Source: Mucilaginibacter sp. SG564
GTDB lineage: Bacteria; Bacteroidota; Bacteroidia; Sphingobacteriales; Sphingobacteriaceae
Reading direction: 5' to 3'
DNA length: 64,000 nucleotides
Assembly: GCF_013149275.1 (NCBI RefSeq)
Contig: NZ_JABGNA010000002.1
Location: 646,296 to 710,295 of the forward strand
The stretch's first letter is position 1. The number at the start of each line of letters is the position of its first letter. Made by a program: the position numbers and the translations under genes. Positions 17,723-25,815 of the stretch are shown piece after piece. The notes under the pieces were generated by a model. That model saw only the letters and a program-made list of their open reading frames with translations, made no database searches and had not been told where the DNA came from.

Positions 17723-18412
17723 ATGAGTAAAATACGCTTATTGCTGGCCGAAGATGAACTGGCCCTGGCCCATATTGTACGTGAAAGCCTGGAAGAAAAT
17801 AGCTTTGAAGTAATACTGTGCGCCAATGGCGAACAGGCCCTGCAAAAATATAAAAGCGACAGGCCCGATATTTTAGTGCTGGATATCATGATGCCCAAAA
17901 TGGATGGCTTTGAAGTAGCCAGGCAGGTACGTGAAACCGACAAACTAACACCGATCATATTTTTAACGGCCCGGTCGCAGCCCAAAGATGTGGTGGCCGG
18001 GTTTGAGTCGGGCGCTAACGACTATTTAAAAAAGCCTTTTAGTGTAGAGGAACTGGTAGTGCGCATCAGGGTTTTACTAAGTGATAACCGTTTGTTGAGC
18101 ACCGGCAAACCCGCGGGCGAAAGTCACCAGATAGGCAGTATTACGTTTAACCCACTAAAAAATACCGTTCAGCAAGGCATCAACCAATGGCAATTAACCA
18201 GCAGGGAAAGCGATATTTTGAGGTTGTTATGTAAAAACCAGCAGCAAATATTACCACGAAAAGCATTGCTGGAAACCGTTTGGGGCGACGACAGCTTTTT
18301 TAATGCCCGGAGCCTGGATGTGTTCATCAGCAAACTCCGCACACATTTAAAAGCCGACCCCAACGTGCAGATCATTACCGTAAGAGGACATGGGTACAAA
18401 TTGGTCTGGTGA
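17723..18412 (+). CDS. OmpR/PhoB-family response regulator
   Basis: A 229-residue regulator. The receiver domain (1-120) has the acidic pair E10-D11, phospho-acceptor D54 in LVLDIMMPKMDGFEV, T82 in FLTARSQ and K104 in LKKPFSVEELVVRIR. The C-terminal winged helix (about 130-229) ends with the typical VITVRGHGYKLVW-like strand. It is partner to the kinase directly upstream. The pairing and style recall RprX/RprY of Bacteroides (weak inference). What it controls is not shown by the sequence. Confidence 0.94.
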   Translation: MSKIRLLLAEDELALAHIVRESLEENSFEVILCANGEQALQKYKSDRPDILVLDIMMPKMDGFEVARQVRETDKLTPIIFLTARSQPKDVVAGFESGANDYLKKPFSVEELVVRIRVLLSDNRLLSTGKPAGESHQIGSITFNPLKNTVQQGINQWQLTSRESDILRLLCKNQQQILPRKALLETVWGDDSFFNARSLDVFISKLRTHLKADPNVQIITVRGHGYKLVW

Positions 18413-18968
18413 TGGAACTATAGGTGTTCGGAAGATCGTTTTTGGCTAAAGCCATCAAATGCTTCTATTATCCGTCCCATAAATGGGACGGCAATGAATG
18501 GAAAACTAATTGATTTACCCTTTATTGCCGTTGGTTTTAACCAACGGATTACAAGTAAATAGCTGCTATGGGCTTTAGCCCAATTGAACCCCCTGGCTGG
18601 CCACGCTTTAATTAATGATTTATTGAATTTCCTTTCCCCGTCAGCAGAACAGCTTCGGACGAAAGCGGGTAGAACGATGGTGGCCTGTGCGGCTGCAGGG
18701 GCATAGCAAGTTTTGCAGAAGCAGAGGCTAAAGGGTGCGAAGCGGGGCAAATAATTGCAGCCCGTGGTTCTGCCTGATTTGCAGGGCAAAGGCCTCGTGC
18801 GCAAAGAAGCATTTCTGCTGAAAGCCCTTTGGTTACTTTGTGGCTACAAAGTAAGGGCCCTCCCGCGGCCAAGAGCGGGTCTGCACCATACATGCCTCTC
18901 CGAAAAGGATTTTTCATCAACCTGTTACACAAATCATCCATCAACCGTAATGATTAAAAAACCAAATT
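18413..18968. other. Gene-free stretch with several hairpins and a GC-rich patch
   Basis: 18413-18600 carries short inverted repeats: CCGTCCCATAAATGGGACGG near 18471, CCGTTGGTTTTAACCAACGG near 18528, and TTTGGCTAAAGCC...GGGCTTTAGCCC. 18625-18930 is a GC-richer block with no convincing reading frame, including a palindrome TTACTTTGTGGCTACAAAGTAA near 18833 and a CCTCCCGCGGCCAAGAGCGGG segment. It looks like accumulated mobile non-coding repeats; I see no RNA gene I can name. Confidence 0.5.
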
Positions 18969-19367
18969 ATGAAAACCCCTATCTTTTTTATTTTACTCTC
19001 TGCTACGCTAAGTTTTACTGCCTGTTCCAAAAACGAGGCAACCCCGCTCCCACAAAAGCTGGACGGAACGTATACCGGTGCATTTACATCCACAAGCGTT
19101 GGCGCAACTAGCGCTACAGCCAAAGTTGTTATTACAGGTAAAACATATCAAGCTACTTTAAATACCGCTTTCGGCGTTTCGAGCAGAGGCAGCTACGTTA
19201 CCAGCAAAAATCAAATAGCATTTACAGACAGTACGGTACACACAGCCAATTTTGATTGGGGCCTGTTGCTCAACGGTACTTACACCTCAACCACCAAAGG
19301 CGATAGTTTGATCCTGGTTAAAAAAGGCACGGGCTATAATTATACCTACAGGTTAAAAAAGCAATAG
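18969..19367 (+). CDS. Small lipoprotein, possibly lipocalin-like
   Basis: A 132-residue lipoprotein: signal peptide with lipobox SFTAC at about 15-19, then a mature domain made of alternating beta-strand patterns (LDGTYTGAFTSTS, KVVITGKTYQATL, LLNGTYTSTTKGDSLILVKK) that resembles small lipocalin-like or META-like barrels of Bacteroidetes. I cannot assign a function. The start at 18969 gives the normal signal peptide; no ribosome-binding site is evident. It is alone on this strand, with a strong hairpin after it at 19436. Confidence 0.75.
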   Translation: MKTPIFFILLSATLSFTACSKNEATPLPQKLDGTYTGAFTSTSVGATSATAKVVITGKTYQATLNTAFGVSSRGSYVTSKNQIAFTDSTVHTANFDWGLLLNGTYTSTTKGDSLILVKKGTGYNYTYRLKKQ

Positions 19368-19435
19368 TTTGTTTACCCTGACTAACCATAACCCATTGTA
19401 ATCCCAGGATATTTTTTGTATCTTTAAGTATATCC

Positions 19436-19482
19436 ACCAAACAGCCCTGCTTACTTGAAAATTGTAAGCAGGGCTGTTTGGT
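19436..19482. terminator. Strong hairpin after the 18969 lipoprotein gene
   Basis: ACCAAACAGCCCTGCTTAC (19436-19454) pairs perfectly with GTAAGCAGGGCTGTTTGGT (19464-19482), 19 bp with a 9-base loop. No T tract follows on the plus strand, so it may also act as an RNA-end stabiliser. Its right half (AGCAGGGCTGTT) recurs at the start of the related element at 32083. Confidence 0.6.
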
Positions 19483-19700
19483 TAAAGAGATAAAAGGCGC
19501 AAAAATCACCCGTTGGGTATGTAGTTATTTGAATATCAATTATATAGTTCTTTTTAAACTTTTCAAAACGCGTCAAAAATTTGTTAAAAAGTGTTAAAAT
19601 CGATGGTTTTGATTGAGTTTTGAACAGTTTTTAACCTGTTTTTGCCCTCATTTTGAGCCGAAAAGTGTTAAAATAGAGCTTTAAAAAGTTTTTGTTAAGA
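19483..19700. repeat. AT-rich intergenic element, family I copy 1
   Basis: This stretch is similar over its length to 32120-32338. Shared words in the same order are GTATGTA..TATTTG, CTTTTTAAA.TTTT, AAAAAGTGTTAAA, TCGA.GGTTTTGA, GTTTTTAACC, TTTTTGCC, GTTAAAAT and CTTTAAAAAGTTT. There is no open frame. 19701-19847 then carries a TCCGACATCGAACATCCGAC repeat and no clear promoter before the mutase gene except TACTTTTA near 19819. Confidence 0.65.
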
Positions 19701-19847
19701 GGAGGCAGTTTGAATTTTATAAGTTCGGTTTTTGGGCTGGTGGCGATGAGGTTCCTGGTTCTGTAATATAAATCCGACATCGAACATCCGACATCCGAAA
19801 TATTCCCGGCTTTCTTATTACTTTTACGGCAACCAATACGGTTTTAC

Positions 19848-20267
19848 ATGAGTAATACCTTTAACCGCCCCATACGCGTTTTAGTAGCTAAAGTAGGTCT
19901 TGACGGGCACGACCGCGGCGCACGCATTATTGCCACCTCCCTGCGCGATGCCGGGATGGAAGTAATTTATACCGGCCTGCGCCAAACCCCCGAAATGGTG
20001 GTGAATACCGCCCTGCAGGAAGATGTGGATGCCATTGGTATATCCATACTATCAGGCGCGCACATGACCGTTTTTCCGCGCATCATTAAACTGCTGCGGG
20101 AAAAAGAGATGGATGATGTGCTGCTTACCGGCGGCGGCATTATCCCGCATGAAGATATGGTGACGCTGAAACAATCGGGCGTTGGCGAACTTTTTCCGCC
20201 TGGAACCAGCACACAGGACATTGTAGCTTATATTACGGATTGGGTGCACGAGCATCGTAATTTTTAA
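19848..20267 (+). CDS. Cobalamin-binding small subunit / C-terminal domain of methylmalonyl-CoA mutase type
   Basis: A free-standing 139-residue B12-binding domain. The cobalamin signature DxHxxG is D19-G-H21-D-R-G24, with the matching SxL (ISILSGAH near 64-71) and GGG (LTGGGIIP near 94-101) segments of the Rossmann-like fold. Such stand-alone proteins are the small subunits of split acyl-CoA mutases (methylmalonyl-, isobutyryl- or similar); the large subunit is not in the window. It is 13 bp before an enoyl-CoA hydratase gene, so a role in branched acyl-CoA or propionyl-CoA metabolism is likely (inference). Confidence 0.88.
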   Translation: MSNTFNRPIRVLVAKVGLDGHDRGARIIATSLRDAGMEVIYTGLRQTPEMVVNTALQEDVDAIGISILSGAHMTVFPRIIKLLREKEMDDVLLTGGGIIPHEDMVTLKQSGVGELFPPGTSTQDIVAYITDWVHEHRNF

Positions 20268-20280
20268 ATAAAACAACCCC

Positions 20281-21063
20281 ATGGAATTTCAAAATCTGCT
20301 GATAGAAAATAAAGAACGGATACAATACATCATCATTAACCGCGAAAGCAAGCTTAACGCCCTGAACAGGGAAACCCTTATGGAATTGCACGTGGCTTTT
20401 GCCGCGGCTTTTAAAAACCCCGCTGTTGGTGGTATTATCATCACCGGAACCGGCGCCAAAGCATTTGTGGCAGGCGCCGATATCAGCGAATTTGCCAACC
20501 TGAGTGTTGATGAAGGCTCTGCCCTTGCCCGGAAAGGACAAATAGAAGTATTTAACCTGATAGCCAATGGCAATAAACCCGTAATAGCGGCCATTAATGG
20601 TTTTGCATTGGGCGGCGGTTTAGAGCTGGCCATGGCCTGTCATATCCGCATAGCTTCCGAAACAGCCAAAATGGGGCTGCCCGAAGTTACCCTGGGTTTG
20701 ATACCCGGCTATGGCGGTACCCAGCGCCTGGCCCAGCTGATAGGAAAAGGCAAAGCCCTGGAAATGATACTGACCGCCGATATGATCACCGCTGTTGAGG
20801 CTCACCAGTACGGTCTGGTTACCCACGTGGTTTGCCCGGAAGATCTGCTGGTTAAAGCCGAAGAACTTTTGCAAAAGATATTGTTGAGAGCACCGCTGGC
20901 CCTTGCCGCGGCTATAAACTCCGTAAACGCCGGATTTATCGATGGGGTGGATGGTTACGGTATCGAGATAGCGCAGTTTGGAAAATGTTTTGGCACCAAT
21001 GATTTTAAAGAAGGCGTTACCGCCTTTTTAGAAAAACGCAAAGCAGCATTTAAAGGAGAATAA
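20281..21063 (+). CDS. Enoyl-CoA hydratase/isomerase family protein
   Basis: A 260-residue crotonase-fold enzyme. The oxyanion-hole segments are AFVAGADISEF (about 61-71) and NGFALGGGLELAMAC (about 107-121). The two catalytic glutamates of true hydratases are present: one in GGGLELA and one in LPEVTLGLIPGYGGTQRL (about 137-154). This favours short-chain enoyl-CoA hydratase (crotonase) activity over isomerase, but 3-hydroxybutyryl-CoA dehydratase is also possible. It is in an apparent operon with the B12-binding protein. Confidence 0.9.
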   Translation: MEFQNLLIENKERIQYIIINRESKLNALNRETLMELHVAFAAAFKNPAVGGIIITGTGAKAFVAGADISEFANLSVDEGSALARKGQIEVFNLIANGNKPVIAAINGFALGGGLELAMACHIRIASETAKMGLPEVTLGLIPGYGGTQRLAQLIGKGKALEMILTADMITAVEAHQYGLVTHVVCPEDLLVKAEELLQKILLRAPLALAAAINSVNAGFIDGVDGYGIEIAQFGKCFGTNDFKEGVTAFLEKRKAAFKGE

Positions 21064-21416
21064 TTAACCCACTTATGGTGTTAAAGTTTTGTTAACAGAA
21101 GCCCGGATTAACCATATCTGGGTGATGATCCTTGTGGTGCCTTATCCGCAAAAACTAAAATTAACCGTAAAGCAAGCCAAAAACGGGCTTTTTGCCGGCC
21201 GAAAAGCTATGTTAATTCCGTGTTAATTTGACACAAATAGGTGTGTAAACTTTCAATTTGACATTATCCTGACCAAGATACCCAATTGGTCAAAAAATAA
21301 ATCATTGTTAATCAATCGATTAAATATTCGTGACTTTTGGATGAAAAATCGTATATGTTTCTGTGCTTTACTTTGCATTGTGTTTATAAAACATATATCA
21401 AAAACACACAATTGTT
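21064..21416. other. 353 bp gap; upstream region of a barrel protein
   Basis: No gene seen. It holds GACCAAGATACCCAATTGGTC (21273-21293), a short palindrome-like site, and TTACTTTG (21368-21375), one mismatch from TAnnTTTG, about 41 bp before the ATG at 21417, with TTTTG at 21335-21339 as a possible -33 box at a longer than usual distance. Confidence 0.35.
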
Positions 21417-22019
21417 ATGAAAAATACATTTAAAATTTCGGCCCTTGTTTTAGCATTTGCAGGATTTGCATTTGGCGCTAAAGCACAAACAACTACCCCA
21501 ACCACTACTACAACATCAACCACTACTAACAACGGTATCCGTTATAGCATCGGCGTTGACGCTGGTATCCCATTGGGAAACTTTAAAGATAACTACAAAT
21601 GGAATTTAGGTGGTTCGGTACAAGCGGACATCCCGGTTATTTCAAACCAATTATTTGTTACTGTTAACGCTGGTTACAATAACGTATTTGGTAAAAAAGA
21701 TATCGGTGGCGTTGCTGGTCTTGATCAAACAGATTTTCACCTGATCCCGGTAAAAGCTGGTTTGAAATACTTCGTTGTTCCAAACTTTTATGTACAAGGT
21801 GAAGCTGGTGCAGCATTCTTGTTAAACAAAAAAGATGTTGGTGTTAACAAATCAACAGCGTTTGTTTATGCTCCGCAAGTAGGTGTTCAGTTCCCTGTTA
21901 GCGCAAACGGTAACTTTATCGACGCTGGTATCCGTTACGAAGCAACTACAAAATATGCAACTGGTATTAACGACAGCAAGGTAAGCTTCTTAGGTCTGCG
22001 TGTAGCATACGGCTTCTAA
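21417..22019 (+). CDS. Outer-membrane beta-barrel protein (OmpX/porin-family like)
   Basis: A 200-residue protein: signal peptide about 1-23 ending GAKAQ, a Thr-rich linker (TTTPTTTTTSTTT near 24-38), then about eight amphipathic strands and a C-terminal strand ending in aromatic LRVAYGF, typical of outer-membrane insertion. The codon use (many GTT/GCT/GGT, AAC) differs from its neighbours and suggests high expression. It is single, with its own terminator 26 bp after the stop. No specific function; it may be structural or an adhesion-type small porin. Confidence 0.85.
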   Translation: MKNTFKISALVLAFAGFAFGAKAQTTTPTTTTTSTTTNNGIRYSIGVDAGIPLGNFKDNYKWNLGGSVQADIPVISNQLFVTVNAGYNNVFGKKDIGGVAGLDQTDFHLIPVKAGLKYFVVPNFYVQGEAGAAFLLNKKDVGVNKSTAFVYAPQVGVQFPVSANGNFIDAGIRYEATTKYATGINDSKVSFLGLRVAYGF

Positions 22020-22044
22020 TATGGCCCTACATATACCTAATTAA

Positions 22045-22076
22045 CAAAAAGGGTAGCCAATTGGCTGCCCTTTTTG
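22045..22076 (+). terminator. Intrinsic terminator of the barrel gene
   Basis: CAAAAAGGGTAGCCAA (22045-22060) pairs with TTGGCTGCCCTTTTTG (22061-22076), one G-T pair, ending in a T tract. Confidence 0.8.
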
Positions 22077-22296
22077 TTTGTGCCTTTTTTGCGTTTAAGT
22101 ATTCAGATGCATATAATCTGTAATTGTCATATAGCGATTAGAAATCTTATTTTGAACTATGTCACTTGGTTTGAAATATGGTCGAGAATGGAGAGTATGA
22201 TTATATATAATATGATTTTATAATTATTATTATTGCAATAAATAGACATGTTTTTATTCTTTTTTGATTCTATTTGCGCAATAATTTAAAAATATT

Positions 22297-23844
22297 ATGA
22301 CAAAAAAAATCCTTATTATTTCTTCCTGCTTGTTTTTTATTTCTTTAATTCAGGCCTGTAAAAAAGACATCAATCAAAATCAAAATCCACCCACCAGTAT
22401 TGTAACTGAAAATTCAGCAACAAGCAAGTCTCAAATTACATTTGCTAAAATTTTGGCAAAAGCAGTTAAAACAGACGGTGCTTTGAGAGCTTTTCTCAAA
22501 GAAGAAAGCTTAAAACAATTTGATAATGATTACGATGTACTTTATCTGATGATTAAAGACAAAAAAGTTAATAATACAGAGACCGTACATGAAAAGTTGG
22601 TTCATTTTGCAAATTCTAAAGAAGAGCTTGAATCAATTGAAATTCAATTACCGCTGTTAACTATATTGATCCCTACATTGCCCAATTTTTCACCTGAAAA
22701 ATGGAATACAAATACAGAGATTCCTTTAGTGGCAAGCGCCGTATCAGGGCAAGATCAAACTTCTATTTATGATGATTTGGGTAAAGAAATTATAGCGAAA
22801 TCAAATGAAATACCTGGGTTTCCTGTTCTTGTAGTAAAACAGAACGAAAGAATTGTAATAAATACAAATAGCAACTCCAACTTGCGAGCTAATACAACTG
22901 CCTCAACAGGGACAACATCATTGGTTGCTTATACAAGCGGCAACTTAAATTTAAGTTTTGCTGATGCTGCTTTCGACAACATCCATAAAAAAGTTACTTC
23001 GAACAGGCTTAACATTAACAGAACAACAGACGCTAATGGTATCGATCCTATAAATATTGCAGCTTATAATTCGGGAAATGATTGGCAACGCGACTACATA
23101 TATTATGGTTTAACTGCAACTAACACAAGAGGTGAATTTAGACACAATTACAGCGAATTCATTACTTCATTTAAATTTTTGACACCTGACGCATTGGGTA
23201 AAATTGCAGATCAGGACGAAGACCCTAAAGCCAATGCAAAGTATAATCAATTTGGGTTGACAAATAATGGTGTACCATATCCCAAAAAACCCTGGACTGA
23301 CGGAAATTTTGAATTCACAATAACAATTTTACTTAATTCAAAAAATGGCATAGGGAATCAAATTACTAAAATATTGAGTGTAAGACCTGAGGAGTTATTT
23401 GATCTTAAATATAGCGGAAGCGGAAAGGTATTTGAGTTTTATATCCTCCAGAGCGTTACCCCTAAGGAATATCATCCTAATGTAGAATTGGTGCCTTGGG
23501 ATTTGCAAAATTATGGTACTGCATGGAAGTTTATCGTGTACGAGAATGATAATTCACAGGAGGTTAATCAGTCGTATGAAAACACAACAACGTTTGCTGC
23601 TAACTTTGAAATAACCAGTTCTGTGATTGAAAAAGTAGGATTAAAATTTGGCGCTACTGCAACAACCAGCGATAAAAGGACGTTCAGTGTGAAAACAACT
23701 CTAACTTCTGATTTTTTAGGAGAAGCCACTTTGACTTTTGACCAGCCCATAATTACAGGGTTTTCAAATAATGCTTATTCTACGAGGGAAATAACAACCG
23801 GCAATATTTTAAGCTTAGGCATTGAACCCAAAAGAGTATTCTGA
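22297..23844 (+). CDS. Large AT-rich lipoprotein, possibly DUF3103-like; function unknown
   Basis: A 515-residue lipoprotein: signal peptide with lipobox LIQAC (about 18-22), then KKDINQNQ linker. The mature protein is Asn-, Thr- and Ile-rich, with alternating strands towards the C-terminus; overall layout (N-terminal helical part, central beta part) recalls DUF3103 proteins, but I am not certain. Base composition is clearly more AT-rich than the neighbours and codons such as AAT, ATA and TTA are common, so recent transfer is possible. It is flanked by terminators on both sides and has no partner gene. 22077-22296 is AT-rich with no gene. Confidence 0.75.
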   Translation: MTKKILIISSCLFFISLIQACKKDINQNQNPPTSIVTENSATSKSQITFAKILAKAVKTDGALRAFLKEESLKQFDNDYDVLYLMIKDKKVNNTETVHEKLVHFANSKEELESIEIQLPLLTILIPTLPNFSPEKWNTNTEIPLVASAVSGQDQTSIYDDLGKEIIAKSNEIPGFPVLVVKQNERIVINTNSNSNLRANTTASTGTTSLVAYTSGNLNLSFADAAFDNIHKKVTSNRLNINRTTDANGIDPINIAAYNSGNDWQRDYIYYGLTATNTRGEFRHNYSEFITSFKFLTPDALGKIADQDEDPKANAKYNQFGLTNNGVPYPKKPWTDGNFEFTITILLNSKNGIGNQITKILSVRPEELFDLKYSGSGKVFEFYILQSVTPKEYHPNVELVPWDLQNYGTAWKFIVYENDNSQEVNQSYENTTTFAANFEITSSVIEKVGLKFGATATTSDKRTFSVKTTLTSDFLGEATLTFDQPIITGFSNNAYSTREITTGNILSLGIEPKRVF

Positions 23845-23878
23845 TCATTAATTAAACCAATCATTTAATATTTTATCC

Positions 23879-23909
23879 AAAAGGCAGATCAATGTTGATC
23901 TCCCTTTTT
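23879..23909 (+). terminator. Intrinsic terminator after the AT-rich lipoprotein
   Basis: AAAAGGCAGATCAA and TTGATCTCCCTTTTT form a stem with one mismatched pair and a T tract. Confidence 0.75.
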
Positions 23910-23973
23910 GTTTACCCCTTTTTTGTGTTTAAAAGCCCGTTTTTAAATTAAGCTCCATAAATTAGCAACATTG

Positions 23974-24002
23974 TTTGTAACTTAAACGCGTTTATACATT
24001 TA
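23974..24002 (+). promoter_or_regulatory. Candidate promoter of the NtrC-type regulator
   Basis: TTTG at 23974-23977, then 17 bp, then TACATTTA at 23995-24002 (one mismatch to TAnnTTTG), 20 bp before the ATG at 24023. Confidence 0.4.
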
Positions 24003-24022
24003 CCGTTACCAGTATTGCTCTT

Positions 24023-25444
24023 ATGAAGAAAATCCTCATCATTGATGATGAAGTTAATGTGGCTTTATTGCTATCTAAATTTTTAACCCGTAATGGCTTT
24101 GATGTGAGTACTGCCTCCAGCGGTACAAGTGGCATGGAAGCGCTTAAAAATGACGAGTTTAACCTGGTGCTATGCGATTTCAGGCTCGAAGATACCGATG
24201 GCCGCGAAATGCTCAGGAACATCAAAACCCAATACCCTAAAACCGGCGTTATTATTATAACCGGGTACTCGGATATAAAAATGGCGGTTGAACTGATAAA
24301 AATGGGCGCCTATGATTACATCACCAAGCCCTTATATCCCGACGAAATACTAAATACCATTAATAAGGCTGTCGAAACCCATTATGCCCTGGTTGAAGAT
24401 ACCGGCAGCGACAATAATGTGGTTGCCGAAAAATCAAAAAGCCGCGACAATAAAAAAGTGGTATTTGCCAGCGAATTTGTGGCCGGCAGCAGCAAATCGT
24501 CAAAAGAGCTGCAACGCCAGATAGAGCTGGTGGCCCCAACCAATTACAGTGTAATTATATTGGGTGAAAGTGGTACGGGTAAAGAGTCGGTGGCCAAAAG
24601 TATCCATTTGAACAGCCAGCGGCATAACCAGCCTTTCATCGCCATGGATTGCGGTTCTTTAACCAAAGAACTGGCAGCCAGCGAATTCTTTGGTCATGAA
24701 AAAGGATCATTCACCGGAGCCTTGTATACTAAAATTGGGCATTTTGAAATGGCTAATGGCGGTACTCTGTTTTTAGATGAAGTGGGCAACCTCTCCTATG
24801 AGATCCAGGCTGCCTTGCTGCGCACCGTTCAGGAGCGCAAAGTTAAAAGGATAGGTAGCACCAAGGAGATCGATCTGGATGTGCGCATTATTATAGCTAC
24901 CAATGAGAGCTTGCAGGATGGTATATTAAAAGGCAAATTCAGGGAGGATCTGTACCACCGGTTTAATGAATTTACCATCTACATGCCGCCATTGCGTGAG
25001 CGGGGCAACGATATTATGCTGCTGGCAGATCATTTTTTAAAAATAGCCAATAATGAGCTGGGTCGTAATGTAACCACGTTTGCACCCGAGGTGATTGATT
25101 GTTTTATGAATTACCGCTGGCCGGGCAACATCCGCGAACTGAAAAACGTGATCAGGAGGGCGGCTTTACTGGCAGAGGATAACGAGATCACGATGAAGGC
25201 CTTGCCACTGGAGATATCCAACTTTAAAGTGCCCTCATTTGAACAATCTTACAACCAGGTAAGCGAGGTGCCAGAAGTAAAGGAACCACGGCACGACCTG
25301 AAAAACGCGGCCCTCGAAGCGGAATATGAAACCATTATTAAGGTTTTAAGAGAAGTGAACTTTAATAAAACAAAAGCGGCCGAAATATTAAACATCGACC
25401 GTAAAACCCTGTATAATAAAATGAAGGCTATCAACCTTAAATAA
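24023..25444 (+). CDS. Sigma-54-dependent response regulator, NtrC family
   Basis: A 473-residue regulator with three domains. The receiver (1-120) has D8-D9 and phospho-acceptor D52 in LCDFRLEDTDG. The AAA+ domain has Walker A GESGTGKE at 181-188, the sigma-54 contact loop GSFTGA at 228-233 (usual form GAFTGA) and Walker B GGTLFLDE at 246-253. The C-terminal Fis-type helix-turn-helix contains NKTKAAEILNIDRKTLYNKM. It should activate RpoN promoters when phosphorylated. No full sensor kinase is adjacent; the gene after it, 1 bp away, encodes a tiny dimerisation-domain-like protein. Confidence 0.95.
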   Translation: MKKILIIDDEVNVALLLSKFLTRNGFDVSTASSGTSGMEALKNDEFNLVLCDFRLEDTDGREMLRNIKTQYPKTGVIIITGYSDIKMAVELIKMGAYDYITKPLYPDEILNTINKAVETHYALVEDTGSDNNVVAEKSKSRDNKKVVFASEFVAGSSKSSKELQRQIELVAPTNYSVIILGESGTGKESVAKSIHLNSQRHNQPFIAMDCGSLTKELAASEFFGHEKGSFTGALYTKIGHFEMANGGTLFLDEVGNLSYEIQAALLRTVQERKVKRIGSTKEIDLDVRIIIATNESLQDGILKGKFREDLYHRFNEFTIYMPPLRERGNDIMLLADHFLKIANNELGRNVTTFAPEVIDCFMNYRWPGNIRELKNVIRRAALLAEDNEITMKALPLEISNFKVPSFEQSYNQVSEVPEVKEPRHDLKNAALEAEYETIIKVLREVNFNKTKAAEILNIDRKTLYNKMKAINLK

Positions 25445-25445
25445 A

Positions 25446-25649
25446 ATGGAAGATCAACAGGCAAGGAGTAATGACGACAACTTGCGTAAGTTAAAGCACG
25501 ATATTAAAAATCAACTCTCCAATATTCACCTGGCTCTGGAGCAGTTGAAATATGAGATACCTGATCTTTCGGATGATTGCTTATTTTACCTGGATACCAT
25601 TTTAACAAGTTCAACCCAGATAAACAATTTGCTAAACAATACCGATTAG
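25446..25649 (+). CDS. 67-residue protein resembling an isolated histidine-kinase dimerisation (DHp) helix pair
   Basis: The sequence LRKLKHDIKNQLSNIHLALE (residues 13-32) looks like an H-box: basic helix, H18-D19, then Lys-Asn and a hydrophobic pattern, followed by a second helix (LFYLDTILTSSTQINNLLNN, about 46-65). The whole protein is two helices with no ATP-binding domain, signal or membrane segment. It starts 1 bp after the NtrC-type regulator stop, so co-translation is likely. It could be a phosphotransfer protein, a decoy or an anti-regulator for that receiver domain. The His assignment is inference. Confidence 0.7.
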   Translation: MEDQQARSNDDNLRKLKHDIKNQLSNIHLALEQLKYEIPDLSDDCLFYLDTILTSSTQINNLLNNTD

Positions 25650-25657
25650 CTCTTTTT

Positions 25658-25804
25658 AGTATCAAGTAGCTGGTATCAAGTATCAAGATATTTGTAAATT
25701 GGTGCACCATGCAATGTGGCTTAATGATCAATCATTATTCAAACAAATTTAGTGGATATCTGTACAATTAAAGTCTTGATACTTGATACCAGCTACTCGA
25801 TACT
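25658..25804. repeat. Tandem-plus-inverted repeat, family D copy 2
   Basis: AGTATCAAGTAGCTGGTATC + AAGTATCAAGA on the left and CTTGATACTTGATACCAGCT + ACTCGATACT on the right, with about 90 bp of unrelated spacer. It fills the gap between the DHp-like gene and the transporter gene. Confidence 0.8.
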
Positions 25805-25815
25805 AAAATATAAAA

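Noticed and set aside
18418..19123. Several overlapping frames of 60-128 codons in the gap before 18969
   Set aside because: Different frames compete, none has a signal peptide, recognisable motif or codon bias; the region is repeat-rich non-coding DNA.
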